64,000 nt of DNA from Marinobacter mobilis (GCF_900106945.1 NZ_FNNE01000002.1:1-64000), one strand, 5' to 3'; shown: positions 1 through 8,356, counted from the first letter of the stretch. The notes: generated from the sequence alone by a model not told the origin. Numbers and translations are program-made.

Positions 1-333
<333 letters not shown>

Positions 334-560
334 TTCGCAGTAATGCGTTAGGTGAACGGAATGAGCTGGTCGCTGAACACCCGTTGTTTCTTGCGTTGGG
401 GCGAGAGGAGGGCGCTCGCCGTCAGGCCTATCGTGAGTTTTTTCGATTCAGTCTTCCCCGGGAACTCTGAAAGGAGATTGCTGATTGTTTGTCGGTCAGC
501 CAGTTATTGGGGAGCGGAGGATTCAAGGAGCAGGTGGAAGCAGCCTTGGGGCGCAAAGTG
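334..560 (+). pseudogene. 3' fragment of a REP-associated tyrosine transposase (RAYT copy A)
   Basis: This stretch is a near-copy of the last third of the intact RAYT gene at 1737-2438 (compare 2164-2390). The 5' two thirds are missing, replaced by the IS3-type end. Within the fragment a CGA codon has become TGA at 468-470, so the frame is also closed early. The HUH motif and the catalytic tyrosine are absent. It is a dead relic. Confidence 0.85.
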
Positions 561-570
561 AGAATATAAC

Positions 571-663
571 GGGGTCAGGTCTTGCCTTTTGCCCCCTTGC
601 CAATTTTGGGAGGGCATTGAAGTCTAGCTGACTGATATGAGGCAAAAGACAAGACCTGACCCC
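571..663. repeat. Inverted repeat pair, GGGGTCAGGTCTTG type
   Basis: The 23-base arm at 571-593 is repeated in inverted orientation at 641-663 with one mismatch, around a 47-base spacer. The arms begin GGGGTCAGGTCTTG, related to but different from the GGGGTCAGATCGATTTT ends of the RAYT element further on. It could fold into a long hairpin at the end of the dead RAYT copy. I read it as a REP-like or miniature mobile unit with its own end sequence. Confidence 0.7.
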
Positions 664-700
664 CGGATAACCCGGTTGCAGGAAATTTTAAGAAGGTATC

Positions 701-1201
701 GTGAAAATTGATTTCATTTTACTTGGAGTTTTCTTTGAGACTATTAGCCGTTTTTTTGTTGTATTTTTCGTTCCTGTGTGGGGGGGGGGGCATGCGAAAG
801 AGCTTCCCGTCCCAAGTTTGTCAATAAATTATTTTGGTGATTTGCGAGATATTGATGGCCTGACTGGTGAGGTTGAGAAAAGATTTTTTGAGAAAAACCT
901 TTGTAAGGCGGAAATTTCAAATGATTCTGACTTCGAACTTTTCCTGGATGGAAATGTCGTGGGCGAGTATGGTCCGGTTTTTATTTCCTACACGATAATT
1001 CAACGGTTTGAAAAAGATCCAATTTTCAGAATCCTTGGGATGGAAAGTGTAGAAAATAGCGATCGATTAAAAAGAACTCCAGTATTTGTTGGGAGTTGGA
1101 CATCTTATTTAGAGTCATTGGATTTTCAGTCATTGGCTTTAGATATATGTTCTAGTTATCACGAAATGGTTGAAGTTCCATTGTTAAATAGGTTGGAATA
1201 A
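701..1201 (+). CDS. AT-rich orphan protein with N-terminal hydrophobic segment and a poly-G run
   Basis: I do not recognise this 166-residue protein. It opens with about 25 hydrophobic residues (FILLGVFFET, FFVVFFVPVW), consistent with a signal peptide or membrane anchor, followed by a mainly polar domain. The GTG start at 701 follows a good AGAAGG ribosome site. The gene is markedly AT-rich beside its GC-rich neighbours and sits between mobile-element relics, which suggests recent transfer. An uninterrupted run of 11 G (780-790) encodes the Gly-Gly-Gly near the end of the hydrophobic segment. Slippage there would shift the frame, so the gene could switch on and off. Function unknown. Confidence 0.6.
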   Translation: MKIDFILLGVFFETISRFFVVFFVPVWGGGHAKELPVPSLSINYFGDLRDIDGLTGEVEKRFFEKNLCKAEISNDSDFELFLDGNVVGEYGPVFISYTIIQRFEKDPIFRILGMESVENSDRLKRTPVFVGSWTSYLESLDFQSLALDICSSYHEMVEVPLLNRLE

Positions 1202-1250
1202 TAGGTTTGGTTAGATCCACATTAAAACAACTAAGGTCAACTAAAGGGGG

Positions 1251-1580
1251 CAAACTAAAGGTGTCAGATCGATTTTAAATTGATCAATTCAGCCCCGCCC
1301 CGAACATCCGATACAGTTCTCCCCATGAGCTAATGGATTGGCTCCAACCTTCAAACGGAATTGCACCATGCCACGAAAGACACGGATGTATCTCACGGGC
1401 GTTCCTGCGCATGTGGTCCAACGCGGTCACAATAGGGATGCCTGCTTCTTCGCGGAAGACGATTTCCGCTGCTATCGCTACATCGAGCTAAATCCCGTCA
1501 CGCCTGTATGGTCGTTCAGCCGGAACAGTATCCCTGGAGCAGCTTTCGCAGTAATGCGTTAGGTGAACGGAATGAGCATT
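1251..1580 (+). pseudogene. RAYT copy B: internally deleted and frameshifted
   Basis: A degraded copy of the RAYT element. The left end and untranslated leader (about 1254-1367) match those of copy C at 1634-1736. The coding part starts at 1368 (MPRKTRMYL). At the point where copy C has the first GCTNCTATCGC repeat, copy B jumps to the second, losing 246 bases with the HUH motif and catalytic tyrosine. After the jump one G is missing (near 1500), which throws the frame. The copy stops at about 1575, well before the 3' end and right terminal repeat. Confidence 0.85.
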
Positions 1581-1623
1581 CCTTAAATTAATTAACATAT
1601 TGAAATGTAAATAAAAGGTCAGA

Positions 1624-2459
1624 TTAAAGGGGTCAGATCGATTTTAAATTGATCAATTCGGCCCCGCCCCGAACATCCGATACAATTCTCCCCATGAGCT
1701 AATGGATTGGCTCCAACCCTCAAACGGAATTGAACCATGCCACGGAAGACACGGATGTATCTCCCAGGCGTTCCCGCGCATGTGGTCCAACGCGGTCACA
1801 ACAGGGATGCCTGCTTCTTCGCGGAAGAAGATTTCCGCTTCTATCGCCAAGTGCTGGCGGAAGGCCTGAAGCGCTACGGCGCTGAGCTTCATGCGTATTG
1901 CCTGATGACAAACCACGTTCACCTGTTGATCACGCCGCAACATGCCGACAGCATCTCCAGGCTCATGCAGCATGTAGGTCGCCAGTACGTTCAATACGTC
2001 AACAAAACCTACCGGCGGTCGGGGACGCTGTGGGAAGGGCGGCACAAGGGAAGCTTGGTGGACGCCGAGAGCTATCTATTGAGCTGCTATCGCTACATCG
2101 AGCTAAATCCCGTCACGGCCTGTATGGTCGACCAGCCGGAACAGTATCCCTGGAGCAGCTTTCGCAGTAATGCCCTAGGTGAACCGAATGGGCTGGTCAC
2201 TGAACACCCGTTGTTTCTTGCGTTGGGTCGAGAGGAGGGCGCTCGCCGTCAGGCTTATCGTGAGTTGTTTCGGTTCAGTCTTCCCCGGGAACTCCGAAAG
2301 GAGATTGCTGATTGTTTGTCGGCCAGCCAGTTGCTGGGGAGCGGACGATTCAAGGAGCAGGTGGAAGCAGCCTTGGGGGGCAAGGTGGGGCAGGTGGGCC
2401 GCGGGCGTCCGAAGGGGGCGCCCGAGTTGGTCAATTAAAAATCGATCTGACCCCTTTGA
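1624..2459 (+). mobile_element. Complete RAYT element (copy C) with terminal inverted repeats
   Basis: Left end 1624-1659 and right end 2424-2459 are inverted repeats of about 36 bases with roughly four mismatches; the core is AAAGGGGTCAGATCGATTTT. The right repeat overlaps the last five codons and the stop of the transposase gene. Between the left repeat and the start codon lies a leader of about 77 bases that is conserved in every copy in this window. The structure fits a RAYT gene flanked by the palindromic sites it acts on. Confidence 0.8.
1737..2438 (+). CDS. REP-associated tyrosine transposase (Y1_Tnp family), intact copy C
   Basis: A 233-residue HUH endonuclease-like protein of the Y1 transposase family, expected to nick single-stranded DNA at REP-type hairpins through a covalent tyrosine-DNA link. 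The conserved N-terminus (GVPAHVVQRGHNRDACFF), the metal-binding HUH motif in TNHVHLL (near residue 60) and a candidate catalytic tyrosine in GRQYVQYVN (near residue 87) are all present, as are the RYIELNPV and PWSS motifs typical of RAYTs. It is the only copy here with all these parts, so it could supply activity to the deleted ones. The start at 1737 is common to all copies. Confidence 0.92.
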   Translation: MPRKTRMYLPGVPAHVVQRGHNRDACFFAEEDFRFYRQVLAEGLKRYGAELHAYCLMTNHVHLLITPQHADSISRLMQHVGRQYVQYVNKTYRRSGTLWEGRHKGSLVDAESYLLSCYRYIELNPVTACMVDQPEQYPWSSFRSNALGEPNGLVTEHPLFLALGREEGARRQAYRELFRFSLPRELRKEIADCLSASQLLGSGRFKEQVEAALGGKVGQVGRGRPKGAPELVN

Positions 2460-2485
2460 CCAAAATCGATCTGACCCCTTTGACC
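2438..2485. repeat. Tandem duplication of the RAYT right end
   Basis: A 24-base unit carrying ATCGATCTGACCCC is repeated perfectly at 2438-2461 and 2462-2485, followed by shorter degenerate CCCCTTTCTCG units to about 2512. The first unit is the right terminal repeat of copy C. The array may mark repeated insertion or slippage at this end. Confidence 0.8.
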
Positions 2486-2529
2486 CCTTTCTCGGACCCC
2501 TTTCTCGCCCCTGTCCTGGTTTCCAGTAC

Positions 2530-4137
2530 TCAGTCTCCTTTCGTGGGAAACTGGGCGGCAAAGCGTTCCGCCATAGCGGTAATCGTCAAGCTGGGATTCA
2601 CGCCAAGGTTGGCCGGAATGGCGCTGCCGTCGACAACATATAAACCCGGGTGGTCGAAGACTTGATGGTTTGTATCTATGACCCCGTTTTTTGCTGAGTC
2701 CGAGATCACCGCTCCCCCCAATACGTGGGCGGTGACCGACATGTTGGCCACACTCTCAATTACTGTGTTCTGGGCAACACCATTGCTGGCCTGGGCCACG
2801 GCGCGTGCGGCTGCGTTGGCCTGTGGCAGGAAAGATGGTGTACGGCCGCCTTTTGCCAGCCTGGATTTGAGGCCAAACCGGAAGCCGCGTAACAAGGTTC
2901 GACCATAGCCAAATGCAAGCTCGTTGTCGGCATGCTGCATTACAGTGAGGTAGGTCGTGCGCTTGTGCCAGTCTCGGGCAAACCACGTGAACAGCCCCTG
3001 GGACGGTTTCAGCACAAATGCCAGAAGCGTTTTTAGTGCGCGTATTAACGGCCGTGTTCCGTCGATCATTGGCATCATGTAGAGCTTCATGGCGCCGTAA
3101 CTTGGCGGCAGCCGATTCTGGGTTATATGGGTGCTGTCATCAGCATAAAAGTGCGTTGAAATACTGGCACCGTGCGTGACATCAATGTCTTTGTCACGTG
3201 CCAGAATACCCACCAGCGCTTCACTATTGGTGCGTACATGCGCTCCCAGTGAGGCAGGAATATCGGGCAGCGTCTTGTAGCGGTCGCGACAGGCAAACAA
3301 AAGTTCCATTGTGCCCAGAGCGCCAGCGGCGACAATGACGTTTGCTGCCACGAGTGGGGCATGCGGGGTACCGTTCAGGCTGTGCTCGCTATGCACCAGA
3401 TAGCCGTTTTCTGACTTTGAAATGTGCGTGACTTTGCGTTCAGGCAGCACCTCCACTCCCAGTTTTTCGGCAAAGTACAGATAGTTCTTATCGAGACTGT
3501 TCTTGGCGCCTTCAGCGCAGCCGGTAAAACAGCGGCCGCATTGGGTACACCCCTTCCGCTCTGGCCCTTCACCATCAAAATAGGGGTCTCTTGGAGAGTC
3601 GTTTAGGTCACCAAAGTAAATGCTTTGTGGCACCGACCCGAAACTATCGTGAGCACCCATGGTTTTGGCTGCTTGCTCCAGCCAGTCGTCCTGAATGCCC
3701 CGGTAGGGGTTGTCATTGATGCCAAGCATGGTGCGAGCGGTGCGAAAGTGCGGCGCCAGTTCCGCGCGCCAATCATCGCTCAAGTGACACCATGCCGGGT
3801 CCTGATAGAAGGCATCCTTGGGTTCCAGTGACACGGCTCCATAGACGATACTGCCGCCGCCCACGGCGATGCCGCGCAGTATCGCAACGTGCTGATAAAC
3901 CTCCTGGGCGAAGAAACCTTTCATGCCCAAAGCCGGCATCCAGGCCAAAGCGGTGGGGTTCGTCGCAGCTTTGTGAAAGTCCTCGTTGGTCAGGCGTCGA
4001 CCCTGCTCCAGCACGGCAACGCGGTAACCTTTTTCCGCCAAGCGCAGCGCGCTGACACTGCCACCGAAACCCGAGCCGATGATGATGACGTCGTAATCTT
4101 GATGGTGATTTCTTGTATTTTGATTAAGGTCGCTCAC
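2530..4137 (-). CDS. GMC-type FAD-dependent oxidoreductase (cholesterol-oxidase-like)
   Basis: A 535-residue flavoprotein expected to oxidise an alcohol (sterol or other lipid alcohol) to a ketone or aldehyde. The dinucleotide-binding motif GSGFGG lies near residue 22, preceded by VIIIG and followed by an LEQGRR acidic turn. The C-terminal GMC signature is present (VDGSAIPANLGVNPSLTITAMAER). Residues near 200 contain CTQCGRCFTGC, a four-cysteine cluster found in several bacterial members and perhaps metal or disulfide related. No signal peptide is seen. It is the last gene of a three-gene operon and overlaps its upstream neighbour by four bases (ATGA). The substrate is not determinable. Confidence 0.85.
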   Translation of the reverse strand: MSDLNQNTRNHHQDYDVIIIGSGFGGSVSALRLAEKGYRVAVLEQGRRLTNEDFHKAATNPTALAWMPALGMKGFFAQEVYQHVAILRGIAVGGGSIVYGAVSLEPKDAFYQDPAWCHLSDDWRAELAPHFRTARTMLGINDNPYRGIQDDWLEQAAKTMGAHDSFGSVPQSIYFGDLNDSPRDPYFDGEGPERKGCTQCGRCFTGCAEGAKNSLDKNYLYFAEKLGVEVLPERKVTHISKSENGYLVHSEHSLNGTPHAPLVAANVIVAAGALGTMELLFACRDRYKTLPDIPASLGAHVRTNSEALVGILARDKDIDVTHGASISTHFYADDSTHITQNRLPPSYGAMKLYMMPMIDGTRPLIRALKTLLAFVLKPSQGLFTWFARDWHKRTTYLTVMQHADNELAFGYGRTLLRGFRFGLKSRLAKGGRTPSFLPQANAAARAVAQASNGVAQNTVIESVANMSVTAHVLGGAVISDSAKNGVIDTNHQVFDHPGLYVVDGSAIPANLGVNPSLTITAMAERFAAQFPTKGD

Positions 4138-4595
4138 GCTGCACGCTCCAGTAGGAATGGCATAGGGAAGTGTCTTAAAACAGGCAGGTCGACAAAGGTG
4201 ATGCCCAGTAATGTGTTGTCATCAATGGCACGCAATTCATCACGCACCCAACGCCATGGAATGGGGGCTTCTGCACCGTAACGTAGCGCGACGCCAGGGC
4301 TGCCGTCCACATACGAGGTGACATTCGCCACCGTCATATTTAGCGCGTCAATATGCTCCCCTTTGCGCAACAGGACATTGGTTGCGGTGTCACTGGTGAG
4401 AAAGCGTTTTCCTTGCCATCCCGGCAAGCCGGTCAGGTCAAGGGTTGGTCGGCCGGATATGCGCATCCAGAACGGGCCAATAAAGCTGGCACGGAAAAAG
4501 CCGTGGCGCATCTCCGCACCGGGGACATGCAGGCTACTGTAGAGGTCTTTCAGCGCACGGACGCTGGCAACACGATAGTTCATGGGCGATTCCAT
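4134..4595 (-). CDS. Conserved protein of unknown function linked to the GMC oxidoreductase
   Basis: A 153-residue soluble protein with no signal peptide. Recognisable landmarks are GFFRASFIGPFW, LTGLPGWQGKRF, an ATNVLL segment and the C-terminal LLGITFVDLPVL. I recall similar small proteins encoded beside GMC oxidoreductases, but cannot name a family; a lipid-binding or accessory role is only a guess. It starts three bases after the SDR stop and its end overlaps the GMC start, so translation of all three genes is probably coupled. The start may be 4595 or 4583; GGAATCGCCC in front of 4583 slightly favours the latter. Confidence 0.6.
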   Translation of the reverse strand: MESPMNYRVASVRALKDLYSSLHVPGAEMRHGFFRASFIGPFWMRISGRPTLDLTGLPGWQGKRFLTSDTATNVLLRKGEHIDALNMTVANVTSYVDGSPGVALRYGAEAPIPWRWVRDELRAIDDNTLLGITFVDLPVLRHFPMPFLLERAA

Positions 4596-4598
4596 TGA

Positions 4599-5435
4599 TT
4601 AATAAGGGTCGGCGGTATGGGTTGCCTGAAGACGTCGTGAAGGACCCCATAATCCGACGGCACGGAATAGCGTGATGAACAGGCGTGGTGCCTTGCGAAA
4701 TGCCGCAATGGCGGCCCATAGCAATGCCGGGAAAACAACTTCACGCTGGTTCTTTTCGATCGCTCGCCGTACTTTTCGGGCAACACGTTCGGGTTCAGAT
4801 ACCGGGAAGATCGAGGAGATTTTCGGATACCAGGCCAGGTCGGCGTCGTTGCGTTCAAAGTAGCCGGTGTTGACCTGCGCCGGGCAAATCAGTGAAACGC
4901 CGACCCCGGTGCCGCGCAGCTCTTCAAACAGGCTTTCCGACAGGCCAACCATGGCGTGACGGGCACTGGTGTAGGGGGCCATGAATGGCAGTGGGAAAAT
5001 GCCGGCGGGGCTGGTCAGGTTAACGATGTGCCCACAGCCACGCTCACGCATGCCCGGCACCACGGCGTGGATTGCGGTGATCGCCGGCACGAGTGGCAGA
5101 CGCAGGGCGATATCGCATTCCTCATCGCTCATGCAATGCAGTGGTTTGAATGTGCCGGCGCCGACGTTGTTGATGAGGATGTCCACAGGGCCCAGCTGTC
5201 GAGATACTTCTGCAAGGGATTGTCGAACCCCTTCGGTTTCACCCAGGTCGCAGCTGATCGGCAACGCCTGTGCTCCCAGCGCCCTCAATTCCTCAGCAAC
5301 CTGGCGCAGTGCGTCTTCGTTACGTGCCAGCAGCGCGACTTTGCATCCCATCCGGCCCAGTTCCAGCGCAATGGCGCGGCCGATACCCGCTGAGGCTCCG
5401 GTTATTACCGCTACTCGGTTATTCAGATCTTTCAT
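4599..5435 (-). CDS. Short-chain dehydrogenase/reductase with an atypical YxxxR site
   Basis: A 278-residue SDR. The cofactor motif TGASAGIG is near residue 13 and NNVG near residue 89. The catalytic serine fits (NLTSPAG) and the tyrosine is present, but the usual YxxxK reads YTSAR, so arginine replaces the catalytic lysine. This may alter or abolish standard dehydrogenase activity. The C-terminus carries a hydrophobic stretch (ALLWAAIAAF) and basic residues, as in membrane-associated SDRs. I chose the ATG at 5435, with a GGAG upstream; a longer frame to 5492 would run into the promoter. First gene of the operon and divergent from a TetR regulator. Confidence 0.82.
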   Translation of the reverse strand: MKDLNNRVAVITGASAGIGRAIALELGRMGCKVALLARNEDALRQVAEELRALGAQALPISCDLGETEGVRQSLAEVSRQLGPVDILINNVGAGTFKPLHCMSDEECDIALRLPLVPAITAIHAVVPGMRERGCGHIVNLTSPAGIFPLPFMAPYTSARHAMVGLSESLFEELRGTGVGVSLICPAQVNTGYFERNDADLAWYPKISSIFPVSEPERVARKVRRAIEKNQREVVFPALLWAAIAAFRKAPRLFITLFRAVGLWGPSRRLQATHTADPY

Positions 5436-5486
5436 AGTCAGGAGTCTCCGCCCCCTTTTGCGGGGGAAATATATCTCTAATAAACG

Positions 5487-5500
5487 TAACATTACAGTTA
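5487..5500. promoter_or_regulatory. Candidate operator between the SDR operon and tetR
   Basis: The 159-base divergent spacer is AT-rich, and its centre holds TAACATTACAGTTA, a palindrome of TAAC and GTTA around six bases. Position and symmetry suit binding by the adjacent TetR-type protein. Inferred only from sequence. Confidence 0.4.
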
Positions 5501-5594
5501 TATTAAATAAGGGTCAAGACCGCGGTTATAGATGCATGGCTGCAGCAAACAGGCTAGTCTTGTCCGCCAAGCATGAGCCAAGCGGGGTATAGAG

Positions 5595-6245
5595 GTGTCA
5601 TCAGGCAAGCAAAACCCGATAAAACAAGAGGGGCAGCGCGGCCGCCCTCCGGTCACGGGTGCGGCGCTGGCGGCTCGCCAGGCTGGTGTTCTCAAGGTGG
5701 CAGGGGAGTTGCTCGTTGACAGACCTTCCAGTGACATCACTGTGGAACAGCTGATTCGGGCAGCGGGCACATCGCGTCCGACGTTCTATCGATGGTTCCC
5801 AGGTGGTGTTGATCAGGTAGTTGAAATGCTGATCGAGCAGGCCAATCAGGACCTGACGGCCCGAATTATCGCCGAGGCAAGCACCGATAATGGGCTACAC
5901 CAGCGCATTGAGGAGGGCATAAGAGCCTACTTTGCCTGGGGGAGTGAGATGGGACCGGTTGCCTATGGCATCTATCGTGAGGGTTTTGACGAAAAGTCTC
6001 CGGCTTGGCGCTATCGGCAGCAAACCATCAGTGCCGTTATCACCATTATTCGTCAGCAGTTAAACGTTTTGGGTTTTAGGCATGTCAGTTGCCTGTCCAT
6101 TGAAACTTTAGTGGGCTGGATCGAAAGCGCTGGCGCAACCCTGTTCCGCCATTACCCGGTGGCAGCTGACACCGTGGAAGAGCAAAGAGAGCTGACGACG
6201 CAGATGGTTAAGGTCATGCTCGATGTGGTGCTAGAGAAGAATTAA
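5595..6245 (+). CDS. TetR family transcriptional regulator
   Basis: A 216-residue regulator. The N-terminal helix-turn-helix is clear at about residues 28-75 (DITVEQLIRAAGTSRPTFYRWFPG). The remaining helical part is the ligand and dimer domain, with no family-specific signature I know. The first 20 residues are a polar, basic tail. The start is GTG at 5595, as no ATG occurs before the HTH. It is transcribed away from the SDR / unknown / GMC operon, so local repression released by a substrate of that pathway is the likely job. Confidence 0.88.
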   Translation: MSSGKQNPIKQEGQRGRPPVTGAALAARQAGVLKVAGELLVDRPSSDITVEQLIRAAGTSRPTFYRWFPGGVDQVVEMLIEQANQDLTARIIAEASTDNGLHQRIEEGIRAYFAWGSEMGPVAYGIYREGFDEKSPAWRYRQQTISAVITIIRQQLNVLGFRHVSCLSIETLVGWIESAGATLFRHYPVAADTVEEQRELTTQMVKVMLDVVLEKN

Positions 6246-6353
6246 ATCAACGAGGGCCCACATCGCGGAAGGTCTCAAGCTATTCGCTAAAATGGCGCCT
6301 CTTTGGCTCAGAGCGGACTCTGGGTCGTCACCCACAAAGGCAAGGAGGAGCCA

Positions 6354-6683
6354 ATGCCCCGTCAGGCTCGGGTTATCGCGCCCGGTCTCCCACACCACCT
6401 TGTTCAACGTGGTCATCATCGGCAGCCGGTGTTTGTCGAGGATCGCGACTACCAATACTGCCTGTCGAATCTCAAGGAACGGAAAATGACGCTTGGTTTG
6501 GCGGTGTACCGCTATTGTCTGATGACGAATCACGTACCTCTGGTCGTGGGTGCCAATGACGAGCTGACCGCTATTCCCCGGTTGATGAAGCGTCTGGCCG
6601 GACGTCAAACACGGTTTGTGAACGCCATGGAAAGACGAAGCGGGTCACTTTGGGAAGGCCGCTACAAGGTCAGTCCCATCGAA
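6354..6683 (+). pseudogene. Second-type RAYT transposase, truncated and with mutated HUH motif
   Basis: A different RAYT lineage from copies A-D: MPRQARVIAPGLPHHLVQRGHHRQPVF and a good AAGGAGGAG ribosome site. It keeps the catalytic-tyrosine region as GRQTRFVN, with phenylalanine rather than tyrosine, and the HUH motif reads NHVPL instead of NHVHL, so two active-site positions are lost. After LWEGRYKVSPIE the gene is cut by the left end of RAYT copy D. It was thus probably already dead, or tolerated, when copy D inserted. Confidence 0.82.
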
Positions 6684-7273
6684 CTAAAGGGGGCAGATCG
6701 GTTTTAAATTGATCAATTCGGCCCCGCCCCGAACATCCGATACGATTCTCCCCATGAGCGAATGGATTGGCTCCAACCCCTCAAATGGATTTGAACCATG
6801 CCAAGTAAGACACGGATGTATCTCCCGGGCGTTCCTGCGCATTTGGTCCAACGCGCTCACAATAGGGATCCCTGCTGCTTCGCGGAAGACGATTTCCGCT
6901 TCTATTGCTACATCGAGCTAAATCCCGTCACGGCCTGTATGGTCGTTCAGCCGGAACAGTATCCCTGGAGCAGCTTTCGCAGTAATGCGTTAGGTGAACA
7001 GAATGAGCTGTTCACTGAACACCCATTGTTTCTTGCGTTGGGTCGAGAGGAGGTCGTTCGCCGTCAGGCTTATCGTGAGTTGTTTCGGTTCAGTCTTCCC
7101 CGGGAACTCCGAAAGGAGATTGCTGATTGTTTGTCGGCCAGCCAGTTGTTGGGGAGCGGACGATTCAAGGAGCAGGTGGAAGCAGCCTTGGGGCGCAAGG
7201 TGGGGCAGGTGAGCCGCGGGCGTCCGAAGGGGGCGCCCTAATTGGTCAATTAAAAATCGATCTGACCCCTTTC
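6684..7273 (+). mobile_element. RAYT copy D: deletion derivative with both terminal repeats
   Basis: Left repeat 6684-6719 and right repeat about 7241-7273 match those of copy C. The leader before the start codon is conserved. The element sits inside the second-type RAYT gene. With both ends present and most of the catalytic region deleted, it has the form of a non-autonomous (MITE-like) unit that could be mobilised by copy C. A short duplicate of the right-end TCTGACCCCTTTCTCC follows. Confidence 0.75.
6798..7241 (+). CDS. Internally deleted RAYT protein (147 residues, no HUH motif)
   Basis: The frame is open from MPSKTRMYLPGVPAHLVQ to GRPKGAP. Relative to copy C it lacks exactly 82 codons (246 bases) between the repeats corresponding to 1837-1847 and 2083-2093, and ends four codons earlier. 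The deletion removes the HUH histidines and the candidate catalytic tyrosine, so no nuclease activity is expected. The frame has stayed open, so a protein with the N- and C-terminal parts could still be made and might bind DNA or interfere. Annotators may equally call it a pseudogene. Confidence 0.75.
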   Translation: MPSKTRMYLPGVPAHLVQRAHNRDPCCFAEDDFRFYCYIELNPVTACMVVQPEQYPWSSFRSNALGEQNELFTEHPLFLALGREEVVRRQAYRELFRFSLPRELRKEIADCLSASQLLGSGRFKEQVEAALGRKVGQVSRGRPKGAP

Positions 7274-7317
7274 TCCATCTGACCCCTTTCTCCGCCTTTC
7301 TCCCATGCGTGTGGAGC

Positions 7318-8325
7318 TTATTCGTTTATAGTGGTGCAGGCTTTGATCACACCTCGGTAAGTCCAGCCGGCCGGTACCTTGCCTTGCTCGAGTAAATGAG
7401 CGTGCAATGCTGGTAAACGGTAGTAAGGCGTGCTGGCGACCAGGTGATGCTCAAGATGATAGTTAACGCGCAGTGGTGCCACGGTCAGGCGGCCAAGCAG
7501 GCCTGCATAGGTCGTGCGGGTGTTCTTTATCGTTTGGGGCACGTCTTCCAGGCAAGCATGTTCGGCCATGGCGCGCAGGCGAACAATCAACGAGAAGGGG
7601 CTCATGTAGGCGAGTATCCAGCAGGCGTAGAGCCAGCCATAGCCGGTGGCTGCCAGTGCGAGATACAACATCACGTTGACCAGAACCGTGCCCCAGATAT
7701 CCTTGATAAAGAGTACGGGGAATTCCCACCAGCGGCGTGTTTTCACCTGTGGATCAGGCTCTCCAATGGCGTCAGACCATGTCAGGATGCCTGCGCTCAT
7801 CAGTAGCCGGCCAATCAGAAATTTGGCGCCGGTCACGCCAATCATATCGCGTAAGAACTTTCTTGCCAGTGAACCGGGCGGTACCGGGTAAGCGCTGTAA
7901 AGCGGTTTATCCGGGTCAAAGTCTGCGGTGGTATTGGTATGGTGAACCAGATGATGCGCCCGGAATTTGGCGACCGAATTCCAGATGGGTTTTGCTGCCA
8001 GCCAGTCGGTAAGAACGTCGTTGCCCCAGCGTGATTTGAACAGCGTTTTGTGGGCCGCTTCATGCATCAGGATGGCCAGCGCCAGATGGCGACCGCCAAG
8101 GACGACAAAGCCAGCCAGGAACAGGGGCAAGCCGGCATACCAGGGCAAGGTGGTCGCCAACGCCATGGCGGCGAAGCACAATGCAATGCTGCCCCAAACT
8201 GAAACGATTGCCCAAAGGCCGCGCAGGTCAGAGCGCAGGGTGAATTGTTTCAACTCCTCATTATTCAGGAAGTCGGAAACATGATGCCCACGTATCCGTG
8301 GTTTGTTGGTGTTGTTGCCGCTCAT
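7318..8325 (-). CDS. Fatty acid desaturase family protein, paralogue 1
   Basis: A 335-residue membrane-bound di-iron enzyme of the fatty acid desaturase superfamily. The three histidine boxes are visible: HEAAH near residue 103, HHLVHH near 138 and HLEHH near 300, with an extra AEHAC. Hydrophobic helices flank them (VSVWGSIALCFAAMALA, AGLPLFLAGFVVLGG, two in the middle). It would desaturate or hydroxylate a lipid chain using oxygen and electrons from a partner not encoded nearby. Start at ATG 8325; the upstream TTG at 8331 is less likely. It is the last gene of the paaX-desaturase operon and the most diverged of the three paralogues. Confidence 0.85.
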   Translation of the reverse strand: MSGNNTNKPRIRGHHVSDFLNNEELKQFTLRSDLRGLWAIVSVWGSIALCFAAMALATTLPWYAGLPLFLAGFVVLGGRHLALAILMHEAAHKTLFKSRWGNDVLTDWLAAKPIWNSVAKFRAHHLVHHTNTTADFDPDKPLYSAYPVPPGSLARKFLRDMIGVTGAKFLIGRLLMSAGILTWSDAIGEPDPQVKTRRWWEFPVLFIKDIWGTVLVNVMLYLALAATGYGWLYACWILAYMSPFSLIVRLRAMAEHACLEDVPQTIKNTRTTYAGLLGRLTVAPLRVNYHLEHHLVASTPYYRLPALHAHLLEQGKVPAGWTYRGVIKACTTINE

Positions 8326-8356
8326 GTTCAATCGTCTCGGTTATTTCGTGATGAAT

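Noticed and set aside
1624-7273. The RAYT repeats as a CRISPR array
   Set aside because: The repeats are not evenly spaced, spacers are not unique short units, and no cas genes are present.
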